Below are positions 26,300-34,747 of a DNA stretch of 64,000 nucleotides, in pieces. Under the pieces are notes generated by a model. That model saw only the letters and a list, made by a program, of their open reading frames with translations. It did no database searches and was not told the DNA's origin. Source of the stretch: JBBDXS01 sp040902195 (lineage in GTDB: Bacteria > Chloroflexota > Dehalococcoidia > DSTF01 > RBG-16-68-14); the NCBI GenBank assembly GCA_040902195.1, contig JBBDXS010000019.1, positions 527,298 through 591,297 on the forward strand, given 5' to 3'. How positions within the stretch are numbered: the stretch's first letter is position 1; every line of letters begins with the position of its first letter. The position numbers and the translations under genes were made by a program.

Positions 26300-26430
26300 C
26301 CCCCTGCGCTCTACCCCGCTCCCCTCAGGATGACAATGACCCCCATGCCCTGCGCTCTACCCCGCTCCCCTCAGGATGACAATGACCCCCACCCTCTGCG
26401 CTCTACCCCGCTCCCCTCAGGATGACAACC
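26300..26430. repeat. 46-bp tandem repeat, nearly three copies
   Basis: The unit containing CTGCGCTCTACCCCGCTCC and TCAGGATGACAATGAC starts at 26304, 26350 and 26396, a constant 46-base period, with very few changes; the third copy breaks off after GGATGACAA. On the minus strand the core reads TGTCATCCTGAGGGGAGCG. Related fragments (GATCCTTCG, and CCTTCGCTTCGCTCAGG at about 26570) occur on either side. No coding function. Confidence 0.8.
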
Positions 26431-26493
26431 AGCCCCCGCCGACCTCGAACTTCGAACGTCCAGCTTCGAGCTTCTCCAGAAAAGCTGCTCGTC

Positions 26494-26499
26494 TATACT
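26494..26499 (+). promoter_or_regulatory. Possible -10 element for leuS
   Basis: TATACT about 100 bases before the leuS ATG, in a stretch otherwise full of repeats. The -35 position shows no good match. I see no T-box motif in this leader. Confidence 0.3.
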
Positions 26500-26599
26500 G
26501 AGGCAACGCGTTAGGCGCAGGAACAAGCAGGGCGACAGCGGGAGCTGAGCGGTCGCACGCGCGGCCAGATCCTTCGCTTCGCTCAGGCTGACGGAGTCG

Positions 26600-29011
26600 A
26601 TGGACCGATACGACCACAAGGCGATCGAGGCGAAGTGGCGCGCGCGTTGGGCAGCGTCGGGCATCTACACGGCCGACATCGCGGGCGCGGCGCAGCCGTT
26701 CTACAACCTGATGATGTTCCCCTACCCGTCCGCGGAGGGGCTGCACATCGGTAACGTCTTCGCGTTCACGGGCGTCGATATCCACGGGCGCTACCAGGCC
26801 ATGCAGGGCAACGACGTCTTCGAGCCGTTCGGCTACGACGCGTTCGGCATCCACAGCGAGAACTTCGCGCTCAAGCAGAACATCCACCCGATGACGCTGA
26901 TCCCGGACAACATCGCGCGCTTCCGCGAGCAAATGCAGCGCCTCGGGACGCGCATCGACTGGTCGCGCGAAGTCTCGACGACCGATCCCAAGTTCTATCG
27001 CTGGACGCAGTGGGTCTTCCTGCAGCTCTTCAAGCGCGGCCTGGCCGAGAAGCGCGGCGCGCCCGTGAACTGGTGCCCGTCGTGCAAGACGGTGCTTGCC
27101 GACGAGCAGGTGATCGCCGGCAAATGCGAACGCTGCGAGACGCCGATCACGCATCGCGAGCTGGAGCAGTGGTTCCTCAAGATCACGAACTACACCGAGC
27201 GCCTGCTCGCGAACCTCGACTGGATCGACTGGCCGGACGCGATCAAGACCGTGCAACGCAACTGGATCGGCCGTAGCGAAGGTCTCGAAATGACGTTCCC
27301 GATCGAGGGCGCCGACAAGTCGCTCACGTTCTTCACGACGCGCCCCGACACGATCTTCGGCGTGACGTACATGGCGCTCGCGCCGGAGCACCCGCTCGTG
27401 CGCGAGGTCACCACGGATGCGCAGCGCGACGCCGTCGCGCGCTACGTCGAGGAGGCGTCGCACAAGACGGCGGTGGACCGGCAGGCGATGGAGCGCTCGG
27501 GCGTCTTCACGGGCGCCTACGCGACGAATCCCCTCAACGGCGAACGCGTCCCGATCTGGGTCGCGGACTACGTGCTGATCACGTACGGCACCGGCGCGAT
27601 CATGGCCGTCCCCGCCCACGACGAGCGCGACTTCGATTTCGCGCGTAAATACGGCTTGCCGATCAAGCTCGTGGTCGCGCCGGACGGCCGGGCCGGCGGC
27701 GAACTGTCGGAAGCGTACACGGGCGAAGGCACGCTCGTGAGCTCGGGCGAGTTCGACGGCATGACGAGCGCCGCGGCGTCAGACGCGATCGTCGAGAAGC
27801 TCGAGCGCGAGGGGAGCGGCGGACGCAAGGTCACGTATCGTTTGCGCGACTGGCTGATCTCGCGCCAGCGCTACTGGGGCACGCCGATACCGATCGTGCT
27901 CTGCGAGACGTGCGGGCCGCAGGCCGTGCCGGAAGACCAGCTCCCCGTCGAGCTACCGTACGTCGAGGAGTTCCGCCCCACCGGCACCGACCAGTCGCCG
28001 TTGGCGACGTACGAGCCGTTCGTGAAGACGACGTGTCCCAAGTGCGGCGAGCCCGCCCGCCGCGAGACCGACGTCTGCGATACGTTCCTCGATTCGTCCT
28101 GGTACTTCTTGCGCTACCCGTCGACGGACATCGACGACCGCCCGTTCGACGACGCGCGCGTCAAGAAGTGGCTCCCCGTCGATACGTACATCGGCGGGAA
28201 GGAGCACTCCGTCCTCCACCTGCTCTACTCGCGCTTCGTGACGATGGCCTTGCACGACATGGGCTACGTGGACTTCGAGGAGCCGTACGAGAAGTTTCGC
28301 GCGCACGGTGTGCTGGTCCTGGAAGGCGCGAAGATCAGCAAATCGCGCGGCAACATCGTCAACCCGGACGACTACTACGAGTCGCACGGCGCGGACACGC
28401 TGCGCACCTACCTGATGTTCTCAGGCCGCTACGAAGAGGGCGGCGACTTCTCCGACAAGAACATCGAGGGGGCGGCGCGCTTTATCCAGCGCGTCTGGGA
28501 CCTCGTCCAGCGCCATCGCGAGCGGCCGGCCGGCGATCTGCCAGTCGATGCGGAGCGGTCGATGCACCGCACGATCAAGAAGGTGGGCGAGGACATTCCG
28601 GAACTGAAGTACAACACAGCGATCGCGGCGCTGATGGAGTGGACGAACCATCTCCAGAAGCGGCCGTCGCTGGACGAGCAGGAGGTGCGCACTCTCCTTC
28701 AGCTCGTCGCGCCGTTCGCGCCCTACATCACCGAGGAGCTGTGGGAGCAGACCGGCGGGTCGGGCTCCGTCCACGCGTCGCGCTGGCCAGCGTACGACCC
28801 GGAGCTGGCGAAGCTCGAGCAGGTCCCTGTCGCGGTACAAATCAACGGCAAGGTGCGCGACGTAATCGAGCTCGATGCGGGAACAGGCGAACCGGCGGCC
28901 GTTGCGGCGGCACGCGCTTCGGAGAAGGTGACGCGCCACCTCGACGGCAAGCCGATCGCGCGCACGATCTACGTGCAGGACCGGCTGATCAACTTCGTGA
29001 CGGGGCGGTAG
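26600..29011 (+). CDS. leuS: Leucyl-tRNA synthetase
   Basis: 803 residues, full length. The class I signature is GLHIGNVFAF near residue 48, and the KMSKS loop reads KISKSRGNIV near 578. The editing (CP1) domain has FFTTRPDTIFG and TYGTGAIMAVPAHDERD. A Cys-containing zinc-type module (WCPSCKTVLADEQV, CERCETP) is present. It charges tRNA-Leu. It sits alone, convergent with prfC, which ends 28 bases away. The ribosome site GGAG is very close to the ATG. Confidence 0.96.
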   Translation: MDRYDHKAIEAKWRARWAASGIYTADIAGAAQPFYNLMMFPYPSAEGLHIGNVFAFTGVDIHGRYQAMQGNDVFEPFGYDAFGIHSENFALKQNIHPMTLIPDNIARFREQMQRLGTRIDWSREVSTTDPKFYRWTQWVFLQLFKRGLAEKRGAPVNWCPSCKTVLADEQVIAGKCERCETPITHRELEQWFLKITNYTERLLANLDWIDWPDAIKTVQRNWIGRSEGLEMTFPIEGADKSLTFFTTRPDTIFGVTYMALAPEHPLVREVTTDAQRDAVARYVEEASHKTAVDRQAMERSGVFTGAYATNPLNGERVPIWVADYVLITYGTGAIMAVPAHDERDFDFARKYGLPIKLVVAPDGRAGGELSEAYTGEGTLVSSGEFDGMTSAAASDAIVEKLEREGSGGRKVTYRLRDWLISRQRYWGTPIPIVLCETCGPQAVPEDQLPVELPYVEEFRPTGTDQSPLATYEPFVKTTCPKCGEPARRETDVCDTFLDSSWYFLRYPSTDIDDRPFDDARVKKWLPVDTYIGGKEHSVLHLLYSRFVTMALHDMGYVDFEEPYEKFRAHGVLVLEGAKISKSRGNIVNPDDYYESHGADTLRTYLMFSGRYEEGGDFSDKNIEGAARFIQRVWDLVQRHRERPAGDLPVDAERSMHRTIKKVGEDIPELKYNTAIAALMEWTNHLQKRPSLDEQEVRTLLQLVAPFAPYITEELWEQTGGSGSVHASRWPAYDPELAKLEQVPVAVQINGKVRDVIELDAGTGEPAAVAAARASEKVTRHLDGKPIARTIYVQDRLINFVTGR

Positions 29012-29039
29012 CCGCTCAAAGTGGCGCTCAGGTTGCTTT

Positions 29040-30659
29040 CTAACCCACCTCGGAGAACGTAAGTCCGGGGTTCTCCCTTTGACAGTATTCCAGGTCCCAA
29101 GACGAATGGAACAACAGCACGGGACGTCCGGTTAGATCCTGGCAACGAAGCGTTCCGCGGGTTGAAACGACGAGACGCTGGACTGCATCCTGCGGACCGC
29201 CAATCCAGCGAGCCGAGGTGAATGGCAGCTGCTCTATCCGCGCCTCCACACCGTACTCACCTTTCAAGCGCGCTAGCACAACGTCGAACTGGAGCTCGCC
29301 GACCGCTCCGAGGATGGAGTCGCGCTTCGCTCCGCCCGCATTGTAGAGCACTTGAACGGCGCCCTCCTCTTCGAGTTGCGCCAGGCCTCTGTGGAACTGC
29401 TTGTAACGACCGATGTCCTTGTTGACGATCGCGGCGAATAGCTCCGGCGGGAAGCGCGGGATCGCCGCATAGCGAGCGGGTTCGCCCGCGGTGACAGTGT
29501 CTCCGATGGCAAAGACCCCGGGGTTGATGACGCCGATCACGTCGCCGGGGAAGGCCTCCTCAATCGGTTCACGGTCTCTTGCAAACAGGCGGTAGGCGCG
29601 CGAGAGACGCACGGGACGCCCAAGGCGGGGGTTAAGGACTGTCATATCCTTTTGGAAGCGGCCGGAGCAGACACGCAGAAAGGCCATCCGGTCCCGATGC
29701 CGCGGGTCCATGTTGGCCTGGATCTTGAAGATGAATCCGGAGAAGGCCTCTTCGGTGGGGGCAATCGGGCCGCGATCGGTCTCGCGAGCGGACGGCGCGG
29801 GAGCGAGCCGCAGGAGCGCATCGAGGAACGTCTCTACGCCGAAGTTGTTCAGAGCGCTGCCAAAGTAGACCGGCGTCAGGTTCCCCGTCAGAAATCGCGC
29901 CTCGTCGAACCCACTTCCGGCGCCGGCCAGAAGGTCTGCGTCCTCTCGCAGCTTCTGGGCAGCGTGCTCCCCAAGCAGCGAGGGCAGCGTCGGGTCGTCA
30001 AGCCCGGCTACCTTAACGGATGTCCGACTCCGCCGGTGCTCGGCCCGTTGATAACGCAAGACTTCGCGGCGGCCTAGATCGTACACACCCTGAAACCAAA
30101 CGCCGTCCCCGATAGGCCAGTTCATCGGCACGGGAGCGATCCCGAGGACTCGCTCGATCTCGTCGAGCAAATCCAGCGGCTCACGACCGGCGTGGTCCAA
30201 TTTATTAATGAACGTCAGGATGGGAACTCCTCGAAGGCGACACGCGTGGAACAGCTTTACCGTCTGTGACTCGATACCCTTAGCGCTGTCCAGCACCATG
30301 ACAGCGCTGTCCGCCGCTGTCAGCGTGCGGTACGTGTCCTCGCTAAAGTCTTGGTGCCCGGGGGTATCGAGGAGGTTTAGGCGGAAGCCACGATACTCCA
30401 TTTCCAACGCCGACGCGGTGACGGAGATACCGCGCTCTTGCTCCATGGCCATCCAGTCGGATGTCGTGTATCGCTGATTCCGGCGCGCCCGGACAGCTCC
30501 GGCCATCTCGATAGCTCCGGCGTAGAGGAGAAGCTTTTCGGTAAGCGTAGTCTTCCCAGCGTCAGGATGGGAGATGATGGCGAAGGTGCGCCTCCGCGCT
30601 ACTTCGCGTGCGAGGTCCCTCCTGGTTGGATCGGCGGAAGGCGTTGCGAGTGAAGACAC
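29040..30659 (-). CDS. prfC: Peptide chain release factor 3
   Basis: 539 residues from a GTG. GTPase motifs: ISHPDAGKTTLTEKLL (G1), RGISVTAS (G2), LLDTPGHQDFSEDTYR (G3) and FINKLDH (G4). The FSEDTYRTL sequence and the later LGxLQFDVV-like GELQFDVV segment separate RF3 from elongation factor G. RF3 recycles RF1/RF2 from the ribosome after termination. It lies 31 bases downstream of the XRE-cupin gene and may be co-transcribed with it. Confidence 0.94.
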   Translation of the reverse strand: MSSLATPSADPTRRDLAREVARRRTFAIISHPDAGKTTLTEKLLLYAGAIEMAGAVRARRNQRYTTSDWMAMEQERGISVTASALEMEYRGFRLNLLDTPGHQDFSEDTYRTLTAADSAVMVLDSAKGIESQTVKLFHACRLRGVPILTFINKLDHAGREPLDLLDEIERVLGIAPVPMNWPIGDGVWFQGVYDLGRREVLRYQRAEHRRSRTSVKVAGLDDPTLPSLLGEHAAQKLREDADLLAGAGSGFDEARFLTGNLTPVYFGSALNNFGVETFLDALLRLAPAPSARETDRGPIAPTEEAFSGFIFKIQANMDPRHRDRMAFLRVCSGRFQKDMTVLNPRLGRPVRLSRAYRLFARDREPIEEAFPGDVIGVINPGVFAIGDTVTAGEPARYAAIPRFPPELFAAIVNKDIGRYKQFHRGLAQLEEEGAVQVLYNAGGAKRDSILGAVGELQFDVVLARLKGEYGVEARIEQLPFTSARWIGGPQDAVQRLVVSTRGTLRCQDLTGRPVLLFHSSWDLEYCQRENPGLTFSEVG

Positions 30660-30690
30660 GTCTGCTCCTGCTACTCCTGGTGACCAACGA

Positions 30691-31254
30691 TTAGTGAGTG
30701 AAGCGCGGCGAGACTATCGCGATCTGCGCCGCCTCGGGACCGTGATTCTCCCACAGATGAGGCGTCTCTGAGGAGAAGCTGACTGAGTCGCCCCGCTTCA
30801 GGCGATGCACATCCTCGCCCAACGTGAACGACACATCGCCTTCGAAGACGATGCCGAGCTCCTCCCCGGCATGGCTCGTCGGAGTCTTACCGCTCCTCCC
30901 GCCGGGCGCGATAGTTATTATGACGGCCTCCAGCCTTCCAGAGGCGCCCAGATCCTCGATCCGGGCCTTTGACCATGAACTCGCCAGCCGTCGCCGGTCG
31001 CCGGCGCGAGTGATCGCGTCCAGCTTCTCGGTCGCCGGTGCTAGAAGTCCAGCGATAGTAACACCGAGCACGGCGGCAATGCGCTCCAGCGAGGCTATGG
31101 AGGGAGAGACCTGCCCGTGCTCCACCTGCGAGATGAAGCTCGGTGAGAACTCTGCCCTGGCAGCGAGTGTCCGCACGGACAAGCCTAAGCCGGTCCGCAG
31201 CCGCCGGACCTCCTCGCCGATTTGCAGTTGTCTGGTCGTGATCGTCGTATCCAT
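30691..31254 (-). CDS. XRE-family regulator with C-terminal cupin domain
   Basis: 187 residues from the ATG at 31254. The HTH (about 10-68) reads IGEEVRRLRTGLGLSVRTLA and FSPSFISQVEHGQVSPSIASLERIA. The cupin (about 110-185) has ITIAPGGRSGKTPTSHAGEELGIVFEGDVSF and LKRGDSVSFSSETPHLWEN. Such proteins are small-molecule responsive repressors. It diverges from otsA with only 60 bases between the starts, so it may control trehalose phosphate synthesis; this is inference. Confidence 0.88.
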   Translation of the reverse strand: MDTTITTRQLQIGEEVRRLRTGLGLSVRTLAARAEFSPSFISQVEHGQVSPSIASLERIAAVLGVTIAGLLAPATEKLDAITRAGDRRRLASSWSKARIEDLGASGRLEAVIITIAPGGRSGKTPTSHAGEELGIVFEGDVSFTLGEDVHRLKRGDSVSFSSETPHLWENHGPEAAQIAIVSPRFTH

Positions 31255-31284
31255 TTGACGCTGCCTACTCCACGAGTGTACAGT
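31255..31284 (+). promoter_or_regulatory. Promoter for otsA in the XRE/otsA divergent gap
   Basis: TTGACG (31255-31260) and TACAGT (31279-31284) are 18 bases apart, with the otsA ATG 30 bases further on. The -35 begins immediately next to the regulator's start codon, so a regulator bound here would affect both directions. Confidence 0.5.
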
Positions 31285-31314
31285 ATTAATGAACAGACCG
31301 TCAAAGCATCTTGT

Positions 31315-32817
31315 ATGGCTTCCAACGATTCGCCCCGCAACCCAGAGTCCGGTCGGCTGGTGATCGTCTCGAACCGCCTGCCCGTCGTGCAGGAAGGCGA
31401 TGGTGATGGCAAGAGGCGGCTCCCGGTCAGCGGCTTGGTGAGCGCGGTCCACCCGTTCATGCAGCGCGTCGGGGGATTGTGGTTCGGCTGGAACGGCGCC
31501 ACGGTGGCGGCAGGGCCGTCCGCAACACCCGCGATTTCCCGTGTCGGCCCGCTCACACTCGCTTCCATGGAGCTCTCCGAGCGTACAGCGTGGCTGTTCT
31601 ACACAACGTTCTCCAATCGAACGCTCTGGCCCGTGCTGCACGGCTTTCTCGAAAACATGTCTGTGCGAGGAGATGCCCATCGTGCCTATCGGGCGGTGAA
31701 CGAACGCTTCGCAGCGGCCCTCGTCCCGCTGCTGGAAGCAGGTGACAGAATCTGGGTGCACGATTATCACCTAATTCCCTTTGCCCGATCGCTCCGGTCG
31801 GCAGGCTGGGCCGGCAAGGTTGGGTTCTTCCTCCACACGCCCTTCCCTCCGCGCGAGATCTTCGCGGCGCTGCCGTGGGCGAACGAGTTCCTCGAAGACC
31901 TGCTCAGCTATGATCTCGTTGGGCTGCAGACTGATCGCTATGCGCAGAACCTAGTGGAAACGCTCGAGGCGGAACTGAGCGATGACCACCGTGCCGACTC
32001 AACCCCCAGCTTTCCCGGTCAGCCACTGGTGAAAGCCTATCCCGTGGGAACCGATCCGCACTTCTTCGCTGAACTCGCCGCTGCCGCCGATTCGCTCCCA
32101 ATCGCGCGGACGCTGCGCCGGCTGCTCTCTGGGCAGCGCATGCTTCTGGGAGTCGACCGGCTGGACTACACGAAGGGCATTGGCAACCGGATACTCGCGT
32201 TCGGCCGGCTGCTCGACCGGCATCCGTCTCTCCGCGGCAGGGTGACGCTGGTACAGATTGCGGTGCCATCGCGTACCAAGGTGCGCGAGTATGTCGAGGA
32301 ACGAGAGCGCGTTGAACGACTGGTCAGCCAGGTAAACGGCCAGTACTCCGCCCCCGGCTGGACGCCGGTGCAGTACTTTTATCGCGCGTATCCACAAGGG
32401 GAACTGGCCTGGCTCTATCGCAACGCGCGCGCCTGCCTGGTAACGCCGCTCCGCGACGGTATGAACCTGGTCGCGAAGGAGTACGTGGCGAGCCAGGCCG
32501 ACGATCCGGGTGTGCTCGTTCTGTCGAAGTTCTGCGGCGCGTCTGAGGAGTTAGCGGCGGCGCTGCAGGTCAATCCGTACGACATCGCCGGAACGGCCGA
32601 CGCGATGTATCGCGCGCTGGAGATGCCTCTTGCGGAGCGGCGAGATCGCTGGCAGGCGCTGGATGCAGTAGTACAGACCAATACGGGGCAGCGCTGGGCG
32701 GAAACGTTTCTCGAAGACCTGTCCGGCGGGCTCAGTGCCCTGCCCGATCGCTGCGACCTTTCCGCAGCCATCCGAAGCATCGATAACTCGGGGCGGAACG
32801 TCAGGGCCACCTATTAG
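31315..32817 (+). CDS. otsA: Trehalose-6-phosphate synthase
   Basis: 500 residues from the ATG at 31315. GT20 features: VIVSNRLPV, GGLWFGWNG, WVHDYHLIPFARSLR, GFFLHTPFPPREIF, VDRLDYTKGI and TPLRDGMNLVAKEYVA. It transfers glucose from UDP- or GDP-glucose to glucose-6-phosphate. No trehalose-6-phosphate phosphatase (otsB) domain is fused or adjacent. The downstream gene is RNase J, 100 bases on. Confidence 0.93.
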   Translation: MASNDSPRNPESGRLVIVSNRLPVVQEGDGDGKRRLPVSGLVSAVHPFMQRVGGLWFGWNGATVAAGPSATPAISRVGPLTLASMELSERTAWLFYTTFSNRTLWPVLHGFLENMSVRGDAHRAYRAVNERFAAALVPLLEAGDRIWVHDYHLIPFARSLRSAGWAGKVGFFLHTPFPPREIFAALPWANEFLEDLLSYDLVGLQTDRYAQNLVETLEAELSDDHRADSTPSFPGQPLVKAYPVGTDPHFFAELAAAADSLPIARTLRRLLSGQRMLLGVDRLDYTKGIGNRILAFGRLLDRHPSLRGRVTLVQIAVPSRTKVREYVEERERVERLVSQVNGQYSAPGWTPVQYFYRAYPQGELAWLYRNARACLVTPLRDGMNLVAKEYVASQADDPGVLVLSKFCGASEELAAALQVNPYDIAGTADAMYRALEMPLAERRDRWQALDAVVQTNTGQRWAETFLEDLSGGLSALPDRCDLSAAIRSIDNSGRNVRATY

Positions 32818-32917
32818 CACTCGCAGTCAGTCCGTGCCGGCGCCTGTGATGGGGCAGACTCGCGCTAAGACGGAACGACAGGGAGGCGCCGGGCGCGTTC
32901 AACGAATGGAGCGACAG

Positions 32918-34579
32918 ATGGCAAGGGACAGCAAGAAGCAGCTCCGCGTAATCCCGCTTGGCGGGCTCGGCGAGATCGGCAAGAACATGATGCTCCTCGA
33001 ATACGGGGACGCGATCATCGCCGTCGACGCCGGGCTGATGTTCCCCGAGGAAGAGATGCTCGGGATCGATCTCGTGATCCCGAACATCAGCTACATCACG
33101 GAGGGCCGCCGAAACCTGCGCGCGATCTTCCTCACGCACGGGCACGAAGACCACATCGGCGCGCTGCCGTACATCCTGCATCAGATCAACGTGCCGGTAT
33201 ACTGTTCGCCGCTGACGGCCGGTCTCGTTCGGGTCAAGCTCACGGAAGCGAAGATCAAGAACGCGCAGGTCAACGTTATCAACCCCGGCGACACGGTACG
33301 TGAAGGGCCCTTCACCGTCGAGCCATTCAGCGTGGCGCACAGCGTGCCCGATTCGACGGGTCTCGCCATCACAACGCCCGTCGGCGTTGTGATCCATACC
33401 GGCGACTTCAAACTTGATCATACGCCTGTCATGTCGCAACGGACGGACCTACCCAAGCTCGCCGAGTACGGCAGGCAAGGCGTCCTGCTGCTCCTGGGCG
33501 ACTCCACGTATGCGGAGATCCCTGGCTTCACACCATCAGAACAGCTCGTCGGCGAGGCGCTGCGCAACATCATGTTGTCCGCTTCCGGGCGCGTCATCGT
33601 CACCACGTTCGCGTCGTTGATCTCGCGTATCCAGCAAGTCATCGACGGTGCGGCCGCGACGGGCCGTCGCGTCTTCGTCACGGGACGCAGCATGGAGAAC
33701 AACGTGCAGATGGCGTTCGACATGGGGTACCTGAAGGCGCCAAAGGGCATGATGGTGGGCGTCCGCGAGCTCGCCAAGATCCCGCACGGGCGGTTGACGA
33801 TCGTCACGACGGGCAGCCAGGGCGAACCAACATCGGCGCTAACGCGCATGGCGAACCAGGACCACCGGCACGTGACAATTGTTCCCGGGGACACGGTCGT
33901 CTACTCCGCAAGCGCGGTGCCGGGTAACGAATCGCTCGTCTACCGCACCGTCGATAACTTATTCAAACTGGGCGCTCGTGTGCTCTACAACCGGATCGCC
34001 AATGTGCACGTGCGCGGCCATGCGGCCCAGGAGGAACTGAAGATCGTGCACTCCCTCGTGCGGCCAAAGTATTTCGTGCCGATTCACGGCGAATACCGCC
34101 ACATGGCACTGCACGCTGAGCTGGCGAAGTCGCTGGGTATGCCCGATGAGGACGTCTTCGTGCTGACCGATGGCGACGTCCTCGAACTCAACGAGCGGAG
34201 CGCCCGCCTCGCGGGACACGTGCCCGCCGACTACGTGTACGTGGACGGCTTGGGCGTCGGCGATATCGACCACCTGATCCTGCGCGACCGGCACCATCTG
34301 GCAACCGACGGGATGGTGGTGATCATCCTGGCGATCGAAAAGGCGACCGGGCGCGTGATCGGTGAGCCGGAAGTCGTCTCGCGAGGCTTCGTGGACATCG
34401 AGGAGTCGGAAGATCTGATGCGCCGCACACGCGAGGAGGTGGTGGCGTCCTTGGAAGGTGCGGACCACATCGCAGAGTGGGCCGTGGTGAACACGAAGGT
34501 GAAGGACGCTATCGCCCAGTTCCTCTACTCTGAGACGCACCGTCGGCCGATGGTGCTGCCGGTAACAGTTGAGGTGTAG
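32918..34579 (+). CDS. rnj: Ribonuclease J
   Basis: 553 residues from the ATG at 32918, with GGAG six bases upstream; an ATG four codons earlier is possible. The metallo-beta-lactamase motif is THGHEDHIGALP near 70, followed by GDFKLDH, GDSTYAE, the beta-CASP elements VTTFAS and TGRSMENN, and VPIHGEYRHM. The C-terminal domain has the usual REEV and VNTKVKDAI region. RNase J is a 5'-3' exo/endoribonuclease of mRNA turnover and rRNA maturation, typical of lineages without RNase E. Confidence 0.95.
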   Translation: MARDSKKQLRVIPLGGLGEIGKNMMLLEYGDAIIAVDAGLMFPEEEMLGIDLVIPNISYITEGRRNLRAIFLTHGHEDHIGALPYILHQINVPVYCSPLTAGLVRVKLTEAKIKNAQVNVINPGDTVREGPFTVEPFSVAHSVPDSTGLAITTPVGVVIHTGDFKLDHTPVMSQRTDLPKLAEYGRQGVLLLLGDSTYAEIPGFTPSEQLVGEALRNIMLSASGRVIVTTFASLISRIQQVIDGAAATGRRVFVTGRSMENNVQMAFDMGYLKAPKGMMVGVRELAKIPHGRLTIVTTGSQGEPTSALTRMANQDHRHVTIVPGDTVVYSASAVPGNESLVYRTVDNLFKLGARVLYNRIANVHVRGHAAQEELKIVHSLVRPKYFVPIHGEYRHMALHAELAKSLGMPDEDVFVLTDGDVLELNERSARLAGHVPADYVYVDGLGVGDIDHLILRDRHHLATDGMVVIILAIEKATGRVIGEPEVVSRGFVDIEESEDLMRRTREEVVASLEGADHIAEWAVVNTKVKDAIAQFLYSETHRRPMVLPVTVEV

Positions 34580-34747
34580 ACAAGCGGGCCCAGAGCAAAA
34601 CCTTGCGGTTGCCCGTAAGCTCCTCCACGACTAGAGCCTAGCCGATCACATTATCGACCCTGAGCCGAACCATTGATGCGCCACATGGCGCGCATGAAAT
34701 GTGCCTTCCAGTGCAAGCCGATCTAAAGGTGCAGGCGAGCTGCGGCG

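Noticed and set aside
25940..26430. Possible CRISPR array
   Set aside because: Repeat units are contiguous or degenerate with no unique spacers of constant size, and no cas genes are in the window.
26440..26599. T-box riboswitch upstream of leuS
   Set aside because: No T-box core sequence or specifier hairpin; the region is repeat-derived.
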